From assembly GCA_038496445.1 (NCBI GenBank), contig JALMLS010000159.1, positions 53,084 to 117,083 of the forward strand: 64,000 nt of DNA, given 5' to 3'. This document shows, in pieces, positions 11,123-22,480 of the stretch (positions within the stretch are counted from its first letter, which is position 1; each line of letters begins with the position of its first letter). The translations under genes and the position numbers were made by a program. The stretch is from Trichosphaerium sp. ATCC 40318. Taxonomy: Eukaryota; Discosea; Flabellinia; Trichosidae. The notes under the pieces were generated by a model. That model was not told the origin of the DNA, searched no databases, and saw nothing but the letters and a program-made list of their open reading frames with translations.

Positions 11123-11335
11123 TCAGGAAACCATGGTATCTTTTGGTATCCTGTTTTTTTGAATTCGGCGAATAGGACGCAAAAATATTTCTTGTCCGTC
11201 GGCTTGAAGACGACATGACTCTGCCACAAATCCACCAAAACTGGATAAAATGCTGATAAGCCCAGGCAAGAGTAAATACAATAATAAAAACCATTCACGG
11301 TTTTTAAAACCATAATTGTTGGACAACTTGTCCAA
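11123..11335 (-). CDS. Possible small single-TM protein
   Basis: An open frame of 70 residues begins MDKLSNNYGFKNREW, then a hydrophobic run (FLLLYLLLPGLISIL), then a basic tail. Two overlapping frames are also open, which weakens the case. No family is recognised and no intron signals are needed. It sits divergently upstream of the Ras gene. A chance ORF is quite possible. Confidence 0.25.
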   Translation of the reverse strand: MDKLSNNYGFKNREWFLLLYLLLPGLISILSSFGGFVAESCRLQADGQEIFLRPIRRIQKNRIPKDTMVS

Positions 11336-11441
11336 AAATCAATTTTTAGACTTTCGTTGAATTAGATTTTCTGAAATTCTATTTCATTGTCAGTGTTATT
11401 CACACGGAAACCCATAACGACAACGATTATCATAATAGAAA

Positions 11442-12176
11442 ATGTCAGAATATAAATTAGTAGTCCTTGGAGATACTGGCGTTGGAAAATCAGCAGTTAC
11501 AATACAGTTTTTTAAAGACGAGTTCCTTGAACTCTACGACCCCACAATAGAAGATTCGTACGCGCTAAAGAGCGTTTTAGATATTTATTGGCGTATTAGC
11601 GCTTGTTTTGTTAAACATAGTCTAAAACTCTTTTTAGGTACCGTAAACAATGTACTATAGATGAAACTGTCACTGTATTGGATATTCTCGATACAGCTGG
11701 AGATAGCAATTTTTCTTCAATGCGTGACCAGGTTCGTAGTTTGCTATGGTAACAACTATATAATGTCTTCTGTTAGTGGATTCTTCTAGGAGAAGGATTC
11801 GTACTTGTTTATTCAATAACAAGCCGCAAGTCATTTGATTACATACCTAAGATGATCGAACAAGTGAAGAGGTAAGAACACGTGACAATAAAAAAAAAAG
11901 ATTGCAAAAAAAACTTTTTGTGCATGACTGGCTGTTTATCAACTTTCTTACTCCTTTGTCTTAAGGAACAAAGATTCTGAGTCATTCAAAGGAGTTTTAG
12001 TTGGTAATAAAGTTGATTTGGAAGAAGATAGACAAGTGAGTACACAAGAAGGACAAGAACTTGCAAAAGAAAATGGTTTACTTTTTTTTGAAACATCAGC
12101 TAAAACATGTCTAAATGTTAAAGAAGTATTTTTTGAACTTGTACGAGATATAATAGCTTCATCAGTTCAAAAATGA
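11442..12176 (+). CDS. Ras-like small GTPase without CaaX box
   Basis: Five exons give a complete G domain. G1 is GDTGVGKS, the effector region DPTIEDSY keeps the switch I threonine, G4 is NKVD and G5 is ETSAK. Switch II reads [14 protein letters not shown], so the catalytic glutamine (Ras Q61) is aspartate (codon 11702-11704). GTP hydrolysis should be weak or different. The C-terminus ends SSVQK with no cysteine, so there is no prenylation signal, unlike its neighbours at 3.6 and 4.5 kb. It may act as a soluble, GTP-biased Ras. Start at ATG 11442, stop 12174-12176. Confidence 0.88.
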
Positions 12177-12222
12177 ATAATAAACTCGTCAAGGCTGATA
12201 TGTTAAGTACTCATACAGTTCA

Positions 12223-12973
12223 TTAAGTCTTAGGTTGTCCATTTTCATACCACTTTTTGCATTCACCTCGTTTACCTTTAACAAACACAGCCTGTATCTT
12301 GTGTTGCCCATTTTTATACCACTGATCAAATTCACCATCTAGTTTATCATCAACATAATTACTTAGCGTGTGGGGTTGTCCATTTGCATGGTAACCCTTA
12401 GCTTCACCATTTCGTTTGTCATCAATCCACATAAACTGTAATTGGAGTTGCCCGTTTTCATACCAGAACTTGTTCACCGTTTTGTTTATCATCAACAAAA
12501 GTGATAAGCATCCTAAGCTTCCCGTTTTTATAGTAACTCTTAGATTCACCTTGTTTTTTACCATCAACCCTCATATCTTGTGACATGAGTTGTCCACTTT
12601 CATACCACTCTTTTGATTCACCATTTTTTTTACCACCAACATACATGGTCTGCATCTTGAGTTGTCCGTTTTTGTACCACTCTTTGTATTCACCATTTCG
12701 TTTACCACCAACAATCATATATTGCATCTGAATTTGGCTGGTTTCATACCATCCTGTACTTAAACCATTCTTTACATAGTCGTGAAGTTGTACTTTGCCA
12801 TTTTTGTACCATTTGATCCATTTTCCTTTCTTTTCTAGTGCTTCATCAAAATGTGTATTGATTGCTGCTCTCTTTGATAGTGTATGGAATTTTGAAAATG
12901 CTTCAACATTGAAAGAGCAAATGTACTGTTGAATCTCACAAGGGAGATCCAACACACTCAAAGAATGTGACAT
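12223..12973 (-). pseudogene. F-box/MORN-repeat gene with one frameshift
   Basis: ATG 12973 gives a degenerate F-box start (LDLPCEIQQYICSF), then FHTLSKRAAINTHFDEAL, then tandem repeats of the WYKNGQLKMQ/GGKRNGE type (MORN variant, also called YwqK-like). Frame 1 ends at 12458 after NGEQVLV. The repeat pattern resumes in another frame at KFWYENGQLQ and continues to a stop at 12223. A single one-base excess (or two-base loss) near 12465 explains this. No intron signals fit. It is either a recent pseudogene, a sequencing slip, or a shortened protein that loses its last three to four repeats. A near-identical piece lies at 31.5 kb. Confidence 0.8.
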
Positions 12974-12976
12974 TTA

Positions 12977-13600
12977 AGAACTACAAACCAAATATCAGTA
13001 ATAGCCTTTCAAAAACAATCTATTAAAAAAATTGCTTAGAATATCAAAGTGACCGTTAGAAGCTTGTGTTGCCTAAATTAAATTTGTTTGGATGAAAACA
13101 ATAAAGTTTGTAATTGTATCACGTTATAAATAAGTTCAACTAATAAGTATACAGCTCGTTAGACAACAAATTGAAAGAACAACAACAGCTAGCAAAAAGT
13201 CAACCGCGTTATGTACCTCGTAACCGGGTTGGCTAATTGAGACGTGTAGAAAACCAAAAGATTGGCTGTTGCGTGAAGGTAAGAGAACACTATTTTTTAT
13301 AACGTTTGGTCACAAAAAGTCAATCAATATTCCTTTGGAAGGCAAATGAAACACAAAACTTTTGAAACAAGTACATAGTCTGTTGATCTTTAACTAGTAT
13401 TAAATATGTTCATCGCTATGTTGTTCATAAAACAAACTTGTCACCCCCTTACAACTGACAAAAGCAGAAAGAAATCACGTGCCAATTTTGTAGTAATTTC
13501 TAAGCTTTTTTTTTTATTGGTACATTAAATAAGTCAAAGTTCTGTATGTGGCATAGTAGTCGATATTTCCATTGACGATGGTTTTAAAGAAGCTGTAGAT
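12977..13600. other. Intergenic, no gene seen
   Basis: AT-rich spacer between two minus-strand genes, with a CACGTG near 13477 and a T run near 13510. No convincing exon or RNA gene found. Confidence 0.4.
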
Positions 13601-15334
13601 TTAGTACTTGCTTTCTTTGGTTTCGTTGGTGCTTGGAATGAATACACCTTTGTACGAGTAAGAATAAACACAAAAAGCTGCAGGTTTTTTTCGTACTTGT
13701 AGAATTGATAGTGCCATTTGAAGAGCGTATAATATCCCTGTAGCCACAGTAGTATGAATTACAGCATCCTTTTCCGGAGGAGGGATAGCTAGTACTATAA
13801 TACATATGACAAGCAGTGACAAAAGTAGAGTATTGGCAATAATCCGAATACGAATCTAAAAAAAATTTGAGTTTTGAATAAAAAAACCAGGTTTCTTTCA
13901 CCTTTTTTGTTGTTTTAGAAGATGACAAACGTTCGTCCCTTGTACCTTTACAAATCTTCGTGTACACCTAGATGCAGAAGGAACTTAGCTTAAATTGTAC
14001 ACGTATCACGTGCCTGGTAGAGGATATAAGTGCTGTATATCAAGGTTCCCAAATTAGTAATTAAGTTAAGTGCATGAGGAAGCAATGTTATAATGCGTGG
14101 AGAGTCGTTACTGGATAGTCGTATTATAGATGATATGAGTTCAAAACCAACCAATACAGTGAATAAAACAATAAAAAGCGCTCTAAACAGCTTTGTATGT
14201 AAGAACTTATGAATAACTACTCCCTTGTAAACAAGCGCTTCGTGCCTAGAAGAGACTTAGTGTTATTGAACAAAATCACGTGCAAGGCCTTACCAAAACA
14301 TTGTTATCATAACGTTCGTTATAGTAGTGAAAGGTGTGCTGAGGGTCAGGAAGAAATCATCCGCTTTGTAATGGTATAAACGACGCGAGCCCATAAGGTT
14401 CACAATACTTACGATTTTCACTAGATATAAACAATCGTAAGTAATTGTGACTTGCTTGCAGTTTTTGACGCACGTGAATTGGCGAATAATTCTATAGATA
14501 TTGCAATAATCGCTAGAGATACTATGCAGACTCCTTTTGAGTAGTGTTGGTAGAGCCTAAGAGCTGTTACGTTTTTTTAACAAAGTTGAATAAAAATGGC
14601 AAAATGTTACCTCACAACGCATAGTGTAATGGCGCTCAAACAAAGTACTGTTAAGAATAACTGAAAGACCACATGCCAACCGCTTGTAAAGTACTCATAG
14701 CATCTATTTTCGCCTTAATCTACGCGTTAAAACAAGCTGTCTTCGCGTTAAAACCCAGGGTTTTTATTCGTACCGAGTGTTATTGTGATACTAACTCTCT
14801 CGTTTGTTCTCAACGTTGGGACTTCATCAGAGTCTACTTCAATCACTGGTACACTCAAACCGACGAGTGCACGTTCTAGAATAAAAAAAATTAACGGCAA
14901 ATTGTATGGTTACATAAAATTGTAGAAAAAAGCGTAATCACGTGATTTGGAGGGTAAATAACTCACCATAAAAAAAATACATTGAACATCCCATGCTTAA
15001 ATAACTGGTTGACCACGCGATTACAACAACATTGTAGTCTTTACTGGCTTGTAATATCGCTCCACTGCTCAACTCCGATTCTAATATTAAGGTCGCGTCA
15101 CCTTTTTATTGATAACGTTAGCCAATATGTTAAAAATCAATTGCGTAACTTACCAGGTAATCCGCTTTTGTATCGAACTAGCGTAAAATTACCTGCAATT
15201 TTCGAAGCAGTTTCGTGTTCTTCCCACTGTGATGAACGTATTGTTGTTCCAATACTAGGTCCCGAAATAAAATGAACTGCGCCATTTGTATAAACGAATA
15301 AAATAAAAAAAATGAAAAGGGGGAGGGTGTGCAT
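13601..15334 (-). CDS. Seven-transmembrane receptor-like protein with signal peptide
   Basis: ATG 15334 begins a signal peptide (MHTLPLFIFFILFVYTNG), followed by an extracellular domain of roughly 100 residues. Seven hydrophobic segments follow, for example WHVVFQLFLTVLCLSAITL, GVCIVSLAIIAISIELF, LTLSTPFTTITNVMITMFW, LFRALFIVLFTVLVGFEL, a fifth ending IYSTYILYQ, IIANTLLLSLLVICIIVLAI and TTVATGILYALQMAL. The short C-tail ends ESKY. Exons join in phase, but one intron (after ILYQ, at 14013) needs a GC donor (CAG|GCACGTG). The layout resembles protist GPCRs with an ectodomain; I cannot assign a class. An arrestin-fold gene lies at 52-54 kb. Confidence 0.72.
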
Positions 15335-15558
15335 CACGTGTTGAATAGAAATTTTGTTTGGTTTTTTTTTTTTTTCAATCTTCATGAAATTAAGACATGC
15401 ACATTTTCTGTAAACACATACCGCTTAACTCCGGATCAAAATTAGAGTATATTTAATGTTGTAGTACCTGCGTATATGTATTTTAAGGAAGCAGTATTTG
15501 TGACCTTTTACTACACGATGGCTTGTGAGTAACTTTGTTTTTTTTAACGGGTTCAAAG

Positions 15559-16225
15559 TCAATAGCAGCAACACTTGCGCGAAAGTAACTCAATGTGTAT
15601 TATCTCCGTTGCATGAAAGAAAACTTGCATGAGTCTCCACGAATTATGACCTTGCCCAATTATAACAACACACGTTTTTTGTTCAATCCAGCGATTTGTA
15701 GTTTTTCTAAAAGTCATTAACAATTGTAAATTTAACTTCAATGTACGCTATTGCCGAAGTTTGAGAGATACCTTTTTCGTCGTCTAATATTTAGGACTGC
15801 ATGTGGTTTGAACTCCAAAAGAAAAGAATAACAGGTGGAGTATGCAGTCAGATAGTCCTAAAATAGGCTATTCTATTTTTATGTCATAACTTACACAATT
15901 TCTACATGGCTTTTTCCAGAAGTAAATGTGCCATCTATCATAAGACGTGCTGAATAGCACCCTTGTGCATTATTACACTTTTCTATTCTTCTAACAGACT
16001 CTTTGGTCAGCTATTTGATTACGAAGATAAATGACCTGCAGGTAAGAAATTAGATGCTATTAAGTTTATTGACTCTTGGGATGCTCACCACTGTCTCTGC
16101 AATGACGTATTTTCGAAATATTGATTACATTGTATCCACAAACTCTCTTTTAGCGTCACAATGAAATCCAGCTCTTGTTTCGTAAACTGTGTTGTTTGTA
16201 CTTTTCCGCTTTCTTTTGCCGCCAT
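15559..16225 (-). CDS. Unrecognised protein, several exons
   Basis: Starts at ATG 16225 (MAAKESGKVQTTQFTKQEL). Later exons carry CNNAQGCYSARLMIDGTFTS, a basic RRRKRKTTNRW stretch and VVIIGQGHNSWRLMQVFF, ending CCCY at 15559. The second junction is ambiguous. It is divergent from the GH79 gene, with starts only about 145 bp apart, so they may share a promoter region. No signal peptide or known domain is seen. Confidence 0.4.
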
Positions 16226-16368
16226 TTACTAGAGCGTATTTGGTACCTTATATGAGTTCAGTACACAAGGCATTAATTCAAGTCGCAGAGTCAGGTGGGA
16301 AAGAAAGATACAGCAAGTTTAAGTCAGCCGTTGAGTTCAAAACTCACAGCATACAATAGACCGTAACG

Positions 16369-18590
16369 ATGCATTACTTCGTGATCTGCGCCTTGATTTT
16401 GTTTGGAGTGGCCTTGAGCGATTTTAGCGTAAATATACAGGTACCTTCAACCTTGATAGACGAGTCACCTCAAACAACACCAAATCCTTAGGATAAAATT
16501 ATTGCTACTTCCTCTGAATCTTATGTATCGTTTAACTTCGACTGGCACTTAAATACTGAGGAAACACCTGCTTGGGCACGTGATATGAAAAGTTTTTGCT
16601 GTAACGGTATCAGGCCTCTTATTTTTTCGTAAACCGCAGGTTAACTGCTCTATTCTTGTAATAGACCTTGATAGATTGTCAAAATTAGCGAAAGGGCTGT
16701 CACCAGGGTAACTGCAAAGCAAGAGAAAAAATTATTTCTTTATACTTTTCTGCACGTGACACACTAACAAAAAATTAGAAATCTGCGTATCGGAGGATCA
16801 GAAGAGGATGAAGCGGTTTATGATATAAATAATCCGCCAGATTGCGCAACAAGTAACTTTAAAAAAAGAACTTTTTTTTTGGTTTTGAATAAAAAATTCG
16901 TTGCCATTATCATCAGTTGGCTAACTTTGCTGTGTGATAAGGTAATTTTTGCTTGACCATGGCAAGATGGCATAAAATTGTAAACTGGGCCAAGGACGCT
17001 AATATACGTTTGGTATTTGGATTGAACGCCATGAGGTACTGTCAAAAAGACAATCTATCTTTTTTTTTGTTTAGTACTCCTAACATTTTCGAAGAGGAAG
17101 AAACAGCTCGAATGGCATGACATGGGATCACACTAATGTATACGACTTTCTAAAGGTATACAATAACGTCTGGAGGTATTATCACGTGATAACTAACCTT
17201 TCCTTCTAGTACACCGCTGACAACAAGCTGGAAGTGTACGGATTTGAGTTTGGAAATGAATTGGAGCACAAAGTCGATGTCAAGGTACATCAAGCCTTCA
17301 TATCTCAAGATCATATCTCTGTTTTCAATATACGCTTATAGATTATGGCCAACGATTACTTAAAAGTTCGTGAGTTTATCAACGAATTATGGCCTGATGT
17401 ATCATCACGACCAAAGCTTATCGGACCTGACGAAAACTTGGATGTTTCGTATCTTGACACTTTCTTACCAGTATGACCGACTCCCAACATCCAATCAGGG
17501 CTTATACACTTAATTTTTATTATAGATAGCTGGAAAAGCTATTGATATATTGACATGGCACTGTTATATTGGGTATGGTCTGGACAAGGATTTATCTAAA
17601 AAAATAATAACGCCTACTTTTTTAAACAAATCACACGAACAAGGCAATGTACGTGTTCTCTTCAACACTGAATGTATCTTACTTCTAAGATAGGAAATAT
17701 TGACTACAGTGATGAAGTATTCACCTCATGTTGAAATATGGGTTGGCACGTGTAGTTTTTCAAGCAGTATTCTTTTCTTCGTTTTTTCTGATTGTTTCTT
17801 AAGGCGAGACTGCAGCTGCTTGGCATAGTGGTCAAGATAAAACAACTAATGCTTTTATCTCTGGTTTCTGGTATATTGATCAATTGGGGACTCTTGCTCA
17901 GCTCCAGCATAAGGGTTTTTGTCGTCAAACTCTGGTATGTTTTCATGTTGTTTACAAGTTTAAAATTGCGATTTGTTTCATAACTAAGAACTTGGTTGTC
18001 GCATAATATTATCGCTCGTTCTCCTACTTATTATTATTTAAATAGATGGGTGGTTACTACGAGCTTGTAGATAAACATACGTTTGAACCTAATCCAGATT
18101 ATTGGACAGCATTACTTTGGACAAGATTAATGTCTTCAAAAGTCTTATCAATTCAAAGCTCTGATGCCAATACCCTCAGAAGCTATGCGCACTGTACCAA
18201 AGATGTCAAAGGTGCTGTTACGTTAGCTCTTATAAACCTGAGCACTGAGGAGATATCTGTGAATCTGGATGGACTCACTTCATTCTCTGGCAAACAAGAA
18301 CAGTACATGTTAACAGCTACTGACTTGCGTGGCTCTGAAATCGATTTGAATGGTAAAAAACTTGAATTAGATTCTTCAGGAGATATACCAAGTATAAATC
18401 CTGCTAAGATTACAAGCAAAACAATAACTCTGGGTGAGTATTTTATCAAATTTAGTTGCACAACTTTTTTCTTTTTCCTTCTTTTTTTTTTTTTTCTTCG
18501 AAGTTTGTTGAATATTTACTCATTATCAAAGGTGCACTGTCATATGGATATTTCGTGTTACTAGATTCTGGGTTGTCAGTTTGTAATTAA
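16369..18590 (+). CDS. Heparanase-like secreted glycoside hydrolase (GH79)
   Basis: Endo-beta-glucuronidase family protein in about 11 exons. It has a signal peptide (MHYFVICALILFGVALSD). Characteristic stretches are ARDMKSF, LAKGLSPGNLRIGGS, CLTMARWHKIVNWAKDAN, LVFGLNAMR and GFEFGNELEH (acid/base Glu after Asn), then WHCYIGYG, the nucleophile region WVGETAAAWHSG, ISGFWYIDQLG, MGGYYELVDKHTFEPNPDYW and LSYGYFVLL at the end. All catalytic positions known for heparanases appear present. The human heparanase linker processing region is not evident. Probably secreted or lysosomal, degrading glucuronic-acid polysaccharides. CACGTG occurs in three of its introns. Confidence 0.9.
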
Positions 18591-18777
18591 CAACAATAAA
18601 GCCCTTTGGACAAATGATATTACAAATGTACGGCGTTAAGTAGCTGTCATGTACATGTGCGTTGTCTTCCACACAAAAGTTGGTTTCTTTCATTGAACTG
18701 CAAGTTAAGTTTCTGCGATATTTCTGTTTAAACTTAATGTATAACCCTAAAAATACCTAAACCGCATGTAATTTGTA

Positions 18778-19642
18778 ATGGAAAACGAAATAGAGGGTTT
18801 ACAAGCGATATTTGAGGTACACCAACGAACTTTTATACAAACGACTCAGTTATACGCGATTTGCTTAATTTTACGCTGTAGGACGCCATAGCGTACGAAA
18901 TAGAACAAAATGAATACAAAATACAATTAAAACTCTGCCCCGGCTTAGATTACACTAGTCAACCACTCGTAAGGCTCAATATTAGGTACTACATTAGAAA
19001 AACACTAGTTTCAAGCCAAAACCGTTTGAACAAACGTTAAAAAACTCTAAAATTAACTTAACTCACTCGTTTAATAGAATACCAGAGGAGTATCCTTCTA
19101 AGCTTCCTATAATCGATATTACCGATCTTACCAATCGCATACCTACTGACTTTATTGCACACCTTGATGGTAAACTGACAAGGGAGGTACGGGGTTTTTT
19201 TCTTATCATCTCTTTCAAAAAAAAGCGAAACCACAAAATGTTCACGTGATCCACGTTCAGATTGTGTTCGAAGTCAGAACTCTTTGTGTTAGACAATATT
19301 TCTTCTTCACTCTGAGATACGCTGATTACGTGAAGATGGCGCTGCTCGTTTGTTTTTGCCTAATAACCGTTTTACTAATTTTTGATTTCGAAAAAAGATG
19401 TCGGAACTCATTGGCGAGGAGATGATATATGAACTTGCGGAGCTTGTAGGAGAAGAACTAACTTTCCTGGAAATCGAACTCGGTCTTGGTGAATATTTTC
19501 ATGTATTATCCAATGAGGTACGAACAAGATAGCATCATCAACCATGAAAAAAGAAAAAAAAGTTATTGGTTGCCTTTCTAAGGCTAGAGGTATAAAATAT
19601 TTTCCTCATCCTTTTCTTTGTACTGCAATGTATTACGTATAA
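18778..19642 (+). CDS. RWD-domain protein
   Basis: Five exons, about 150 residues. The N-terminus MENEIEGLQAIFED and the later segment RIPEEYPSKLP match the RWD pattern (E-x-E-x-LxaIf, YPxxxP), followed by helices (ELIGEEMIYELAELVGEEL). RWD folds are relatives of E2 ubiquitin-conjugating domains without a catalytic site and usually mediate protein contacts (GCN2, RWDD, RING partners). No kinase or RING follows: the frame ends ARGIKYFPHPFLCTAMYYV at 19642. The F-box gene begins only 11 bp downstream on the same strand. Confidence 0.72.
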
Positions 19643-19653
19643 GTGGAGAGTTT

Positions 19654-21030
19654 ATGAGCACTTTGTTTGACGTTTTTTCACGCTGCATTAAACCAATGTT
19701 TGCTAACACTTTTTTTGTGATTAAAGATAATTGTAGATATTTTATTCAGAGTGCCGTTGACAAGTATCGCATCAGTAGTTTGTGCTTCAAAAGGCATGCA
19801 AGCGTTAGTAGATAATGAGGAGTTCTGGAAGAGTCTTTATAAAACAAAGGTTGGCCCTACTGAAGTAGTTAAAGGTTCAGCTCTGCACAGTTTCAAAGAA
19901 AAGTGTGGCTTAAAAGAAAACTTACATCCTTGGAATGGTGTTAGAGTTTACCCGTTTATGCTCGGTGTTTATGCTCCAGCACGTCTTGGATATACGTACA
20001 ACACTGATAATTGGTTCGATAGTTTCTCTTCACGTCTACAAGCCAAAGGTTTCACAACACACCGACGGAGCAAGAAGCAATTTATGAACGAAGTATGTCA
20101 TCATCTTTTCTTTGTTTACTTGACATTAACTTCCAAAAGGGTGTCATAGAGCAGAATGGACAAAATACAACTATTGCTAGATATTGTGTTTATTCACCAA
20201 GTGAATTCTTGACACATGGTTTTGAAATAGAACCACAACCTCAAACTGGAGGGGTTAGTTTGAGCTCTTTGGTTTTTTTTTTTCATTCGCTCATTTTTTT
20301 TTTTACTTCTAGGATTGTAAAGCAAACAAGTATTTCCGAGAAGTTGACTTAAAGTGTGACTTCACTCATGATTTCTTGGGTTATATTGGGTTTGATCCGT
20401 ACAGTACTCACTGGTATGGTGTCGCACACTTTGTTTTAAGAGTGTTTCTTTTTTTCATTTTTTTGTAGGCCTGAGAAAGTAGTTCATGCTTTGCTTGAAG
20501 AAAGCCGTGGTTTCTTATTAAAACGTTTGAAGCAAAATAAATATGACTTGGTAAGTAAGCTATTTCGTTATATACTCTTATTTCTTACTATGACTTTCAT
20601 CAGGTGCATGTTTGTTTAAGAAAAGAACAGGCTTTTTTGAGAGCACATTATAAAGGCAAAATATTGATTGTTTCACCTGATTACCGTCATGGAAACTGGA
20701 AGCATTTTCAACTATTGGTTCCTTTGGATAAACCTTCGCAATACACAAAAAGTATACTAAAGGAAGTATCGGGTATTATTGGTCAAGCCTCTGCAGTAAA
20801 ATCAGGTACAGTAAAAAAAAAAAACATTATCTTTATTTCCTATTTTTTTCTTACTTTTTTCTGCTTTTATAGTATCTGTATGGGCTTGGGTATGTGATCT
20901 TTCTCCTGTACATAAAATAGCAAACAAGGAAAATGTTACGATTAAGCCGAGACTTAACCCTGATTTACCTAAGGATAAAAAATCTGAAATGACAAAAAAA
21001 GAAGAAAGAATGAGCGAAACTTGTATGTAA
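19654..21030 (+). CDS. F-box protein with an unknown C-terminal domain
   Basis: ATG 19654 (MSTLFD) joins through an intron of about 55 nt to IIVDILFRVPLTSIASVV, then CASKGMQALVDNEEFWKSLY, a good F-box. Further exons give RVYPFMLGVYAPARLGY, YCVYSPSEFLTHGF, YIGFDPYSTHWPEKVVHALL, HYKGKILIVSPDYRHGNW and VWAWVCDLSP, then a Lys/Glu-rich tail ending at 21030. The substrate-binding part is not WD40, LRR or kelch that I can see. Expected role: SCF ubiquitin-ligase adaptor through Skp1. Confidence 0.75.
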
Positions 21031-21409
21031 AAGAACGTTAGAAAGTAACCCAAAACAATAACACTACCTTCATCTTGTTCTACATCATCTTTTGTACCAT
21101 TGTACATGAGGTGCAAGCAGTTATTCACTGAGCTAAACGAATCATCCTTTATACATCTTTTCCAAAGTAACCCTTTCATTAAACATCTTGTTTATGGTTG
21201 GTTCAGGTAGTTTTTAAATAGCATACATTTCCCAATATCATATTGGCGTGGACATAAGTAAGACAATACAAACCGTTTATAAACTAAAAAAGAATCACAT
21301 GTATCAATGTAATTGAGATAAATAACCCACTTTCTTTAAACACATATTTATTAGTCGAGAATGTTTATTGAGTTCTTGACGTTTTAAACGCTTTGATTAT
21401 TTTGGTACA

Positions 21410-22390
21410 TCAAATTCTATACTCTGAAATAGTATTGTACTCGATAGTTTGGCTTTCTACGCAATGTGTTATTGTAGCAAAAAAAAAAGTGGTTTTTTCT
21501 ATCAAGCAGCAATCAAGATTTGTTTTACGTACTTTAACACCAAAGAAATTCTTTGGTAAAATATCAATACTCCAAGTGTTAGCTGTAGGAGAGAATCTGT
21601 ATGATCCGTCAACTGTAACACTTGGTTTAGTCTCTTTGTTGCAGTCATCTGTTGAACTGCTAAACAATGTCAAAAAAGGTTTTGCTTTGAAGAATTGTTA
21701 CCATTTGAGTGTTATACAAAAATTGGCATAAACTGAGTCAAGATACTCATGACGCTCTGGATCTAGACTGACTAAGGTTATGTGAACAAATGAAGCACCA
21801 TTTGTAAGTGTTTCAATAGTGAGCGTCCTATATAAATGTAAAGAAGTGAATTAAAATTGATCTGTTAGGCAAGTTTATACCATTTGTGTCCTAGCCACTG
21901 AAATGGGAATTCTCCCTTCCATACTTGATTTACGCAGTCATATAGGCCTATATGTACATCTACAGAGCTTTTCGGATACTGTAGTCCAACGAGAGACGTA
22001 TTTACAGCTAAGATTAGTTGTGTCAATATGAGTTTCAAGTAGCAAAAAAAAAGTACCTGAAAAAGGGTTACTGTTGTGCGGTATAGGAAGAACTTGATTT
22101 GAGTCTGGTACGCATATATTCAAATAATAGCTCTGAAGCGCGGCTAAGTAGAAGTTATAACCAGTTTGGTAGACGAGGAAAGAGTCAACATACAATCCAC
22201 GAACTTGGAAAATGTAATTGTTGGCAGCAACTTTGATACTTTTTGGACCCGCTTGTGAAGAGTTAACAGCATCAATTAAAACAATAAACGCACTCCAAGG
22301 TAATCTTCTTTTACTGGGTCAGACCCAATTGGATGCTTATAACCAGGGTCATAATCTCTTGGCGGTTGAGAAAAAAAGTTGTACATCTAG
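21410..22390 (-). CDS. Beta-rich protein of unknown function
   Basis: The exon chain on the minus strand reads PRDYDPGYKHPIGSDP, LPWSAFIVLIDAVN, VRGLYVDSFLVYQTGYNFYL, SLVGLQYPKSSVDVHIGLYD, TLTIETLTNGASFVHITLVS and SYRFSPTANTWSIDILP. Alternating hydrophobics suggest a beta sandwich. The first join (near 22300) is unresolved: the two exons are out of phase by one base under simple GT-AG splicing. The 3' end is 21410 if the last GTACG is not used as donor, otherwise a little earlier. Repeated short beta motifs suggest adhesion or binding; no function is claimed. Confidence 0.5.
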
Positions 22391-22480
22391 TAAAATGTTA
22401 AACATAGGAAGAAGAAAAACCAAAAGTTTGTTGTCAGAAGTCACAATCTCTGGCGTTATTGGAGCTGTAAAGTAATTGTA

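Noticed and set aside
20802-21179. Minus-strand frame overlapping the end of the F-box gene at 19.65-21.03 kb
   Set aside because: It overlaps a confirmed exon on the other strand, has no splice or family support, and runs into intron poly-T sequence.
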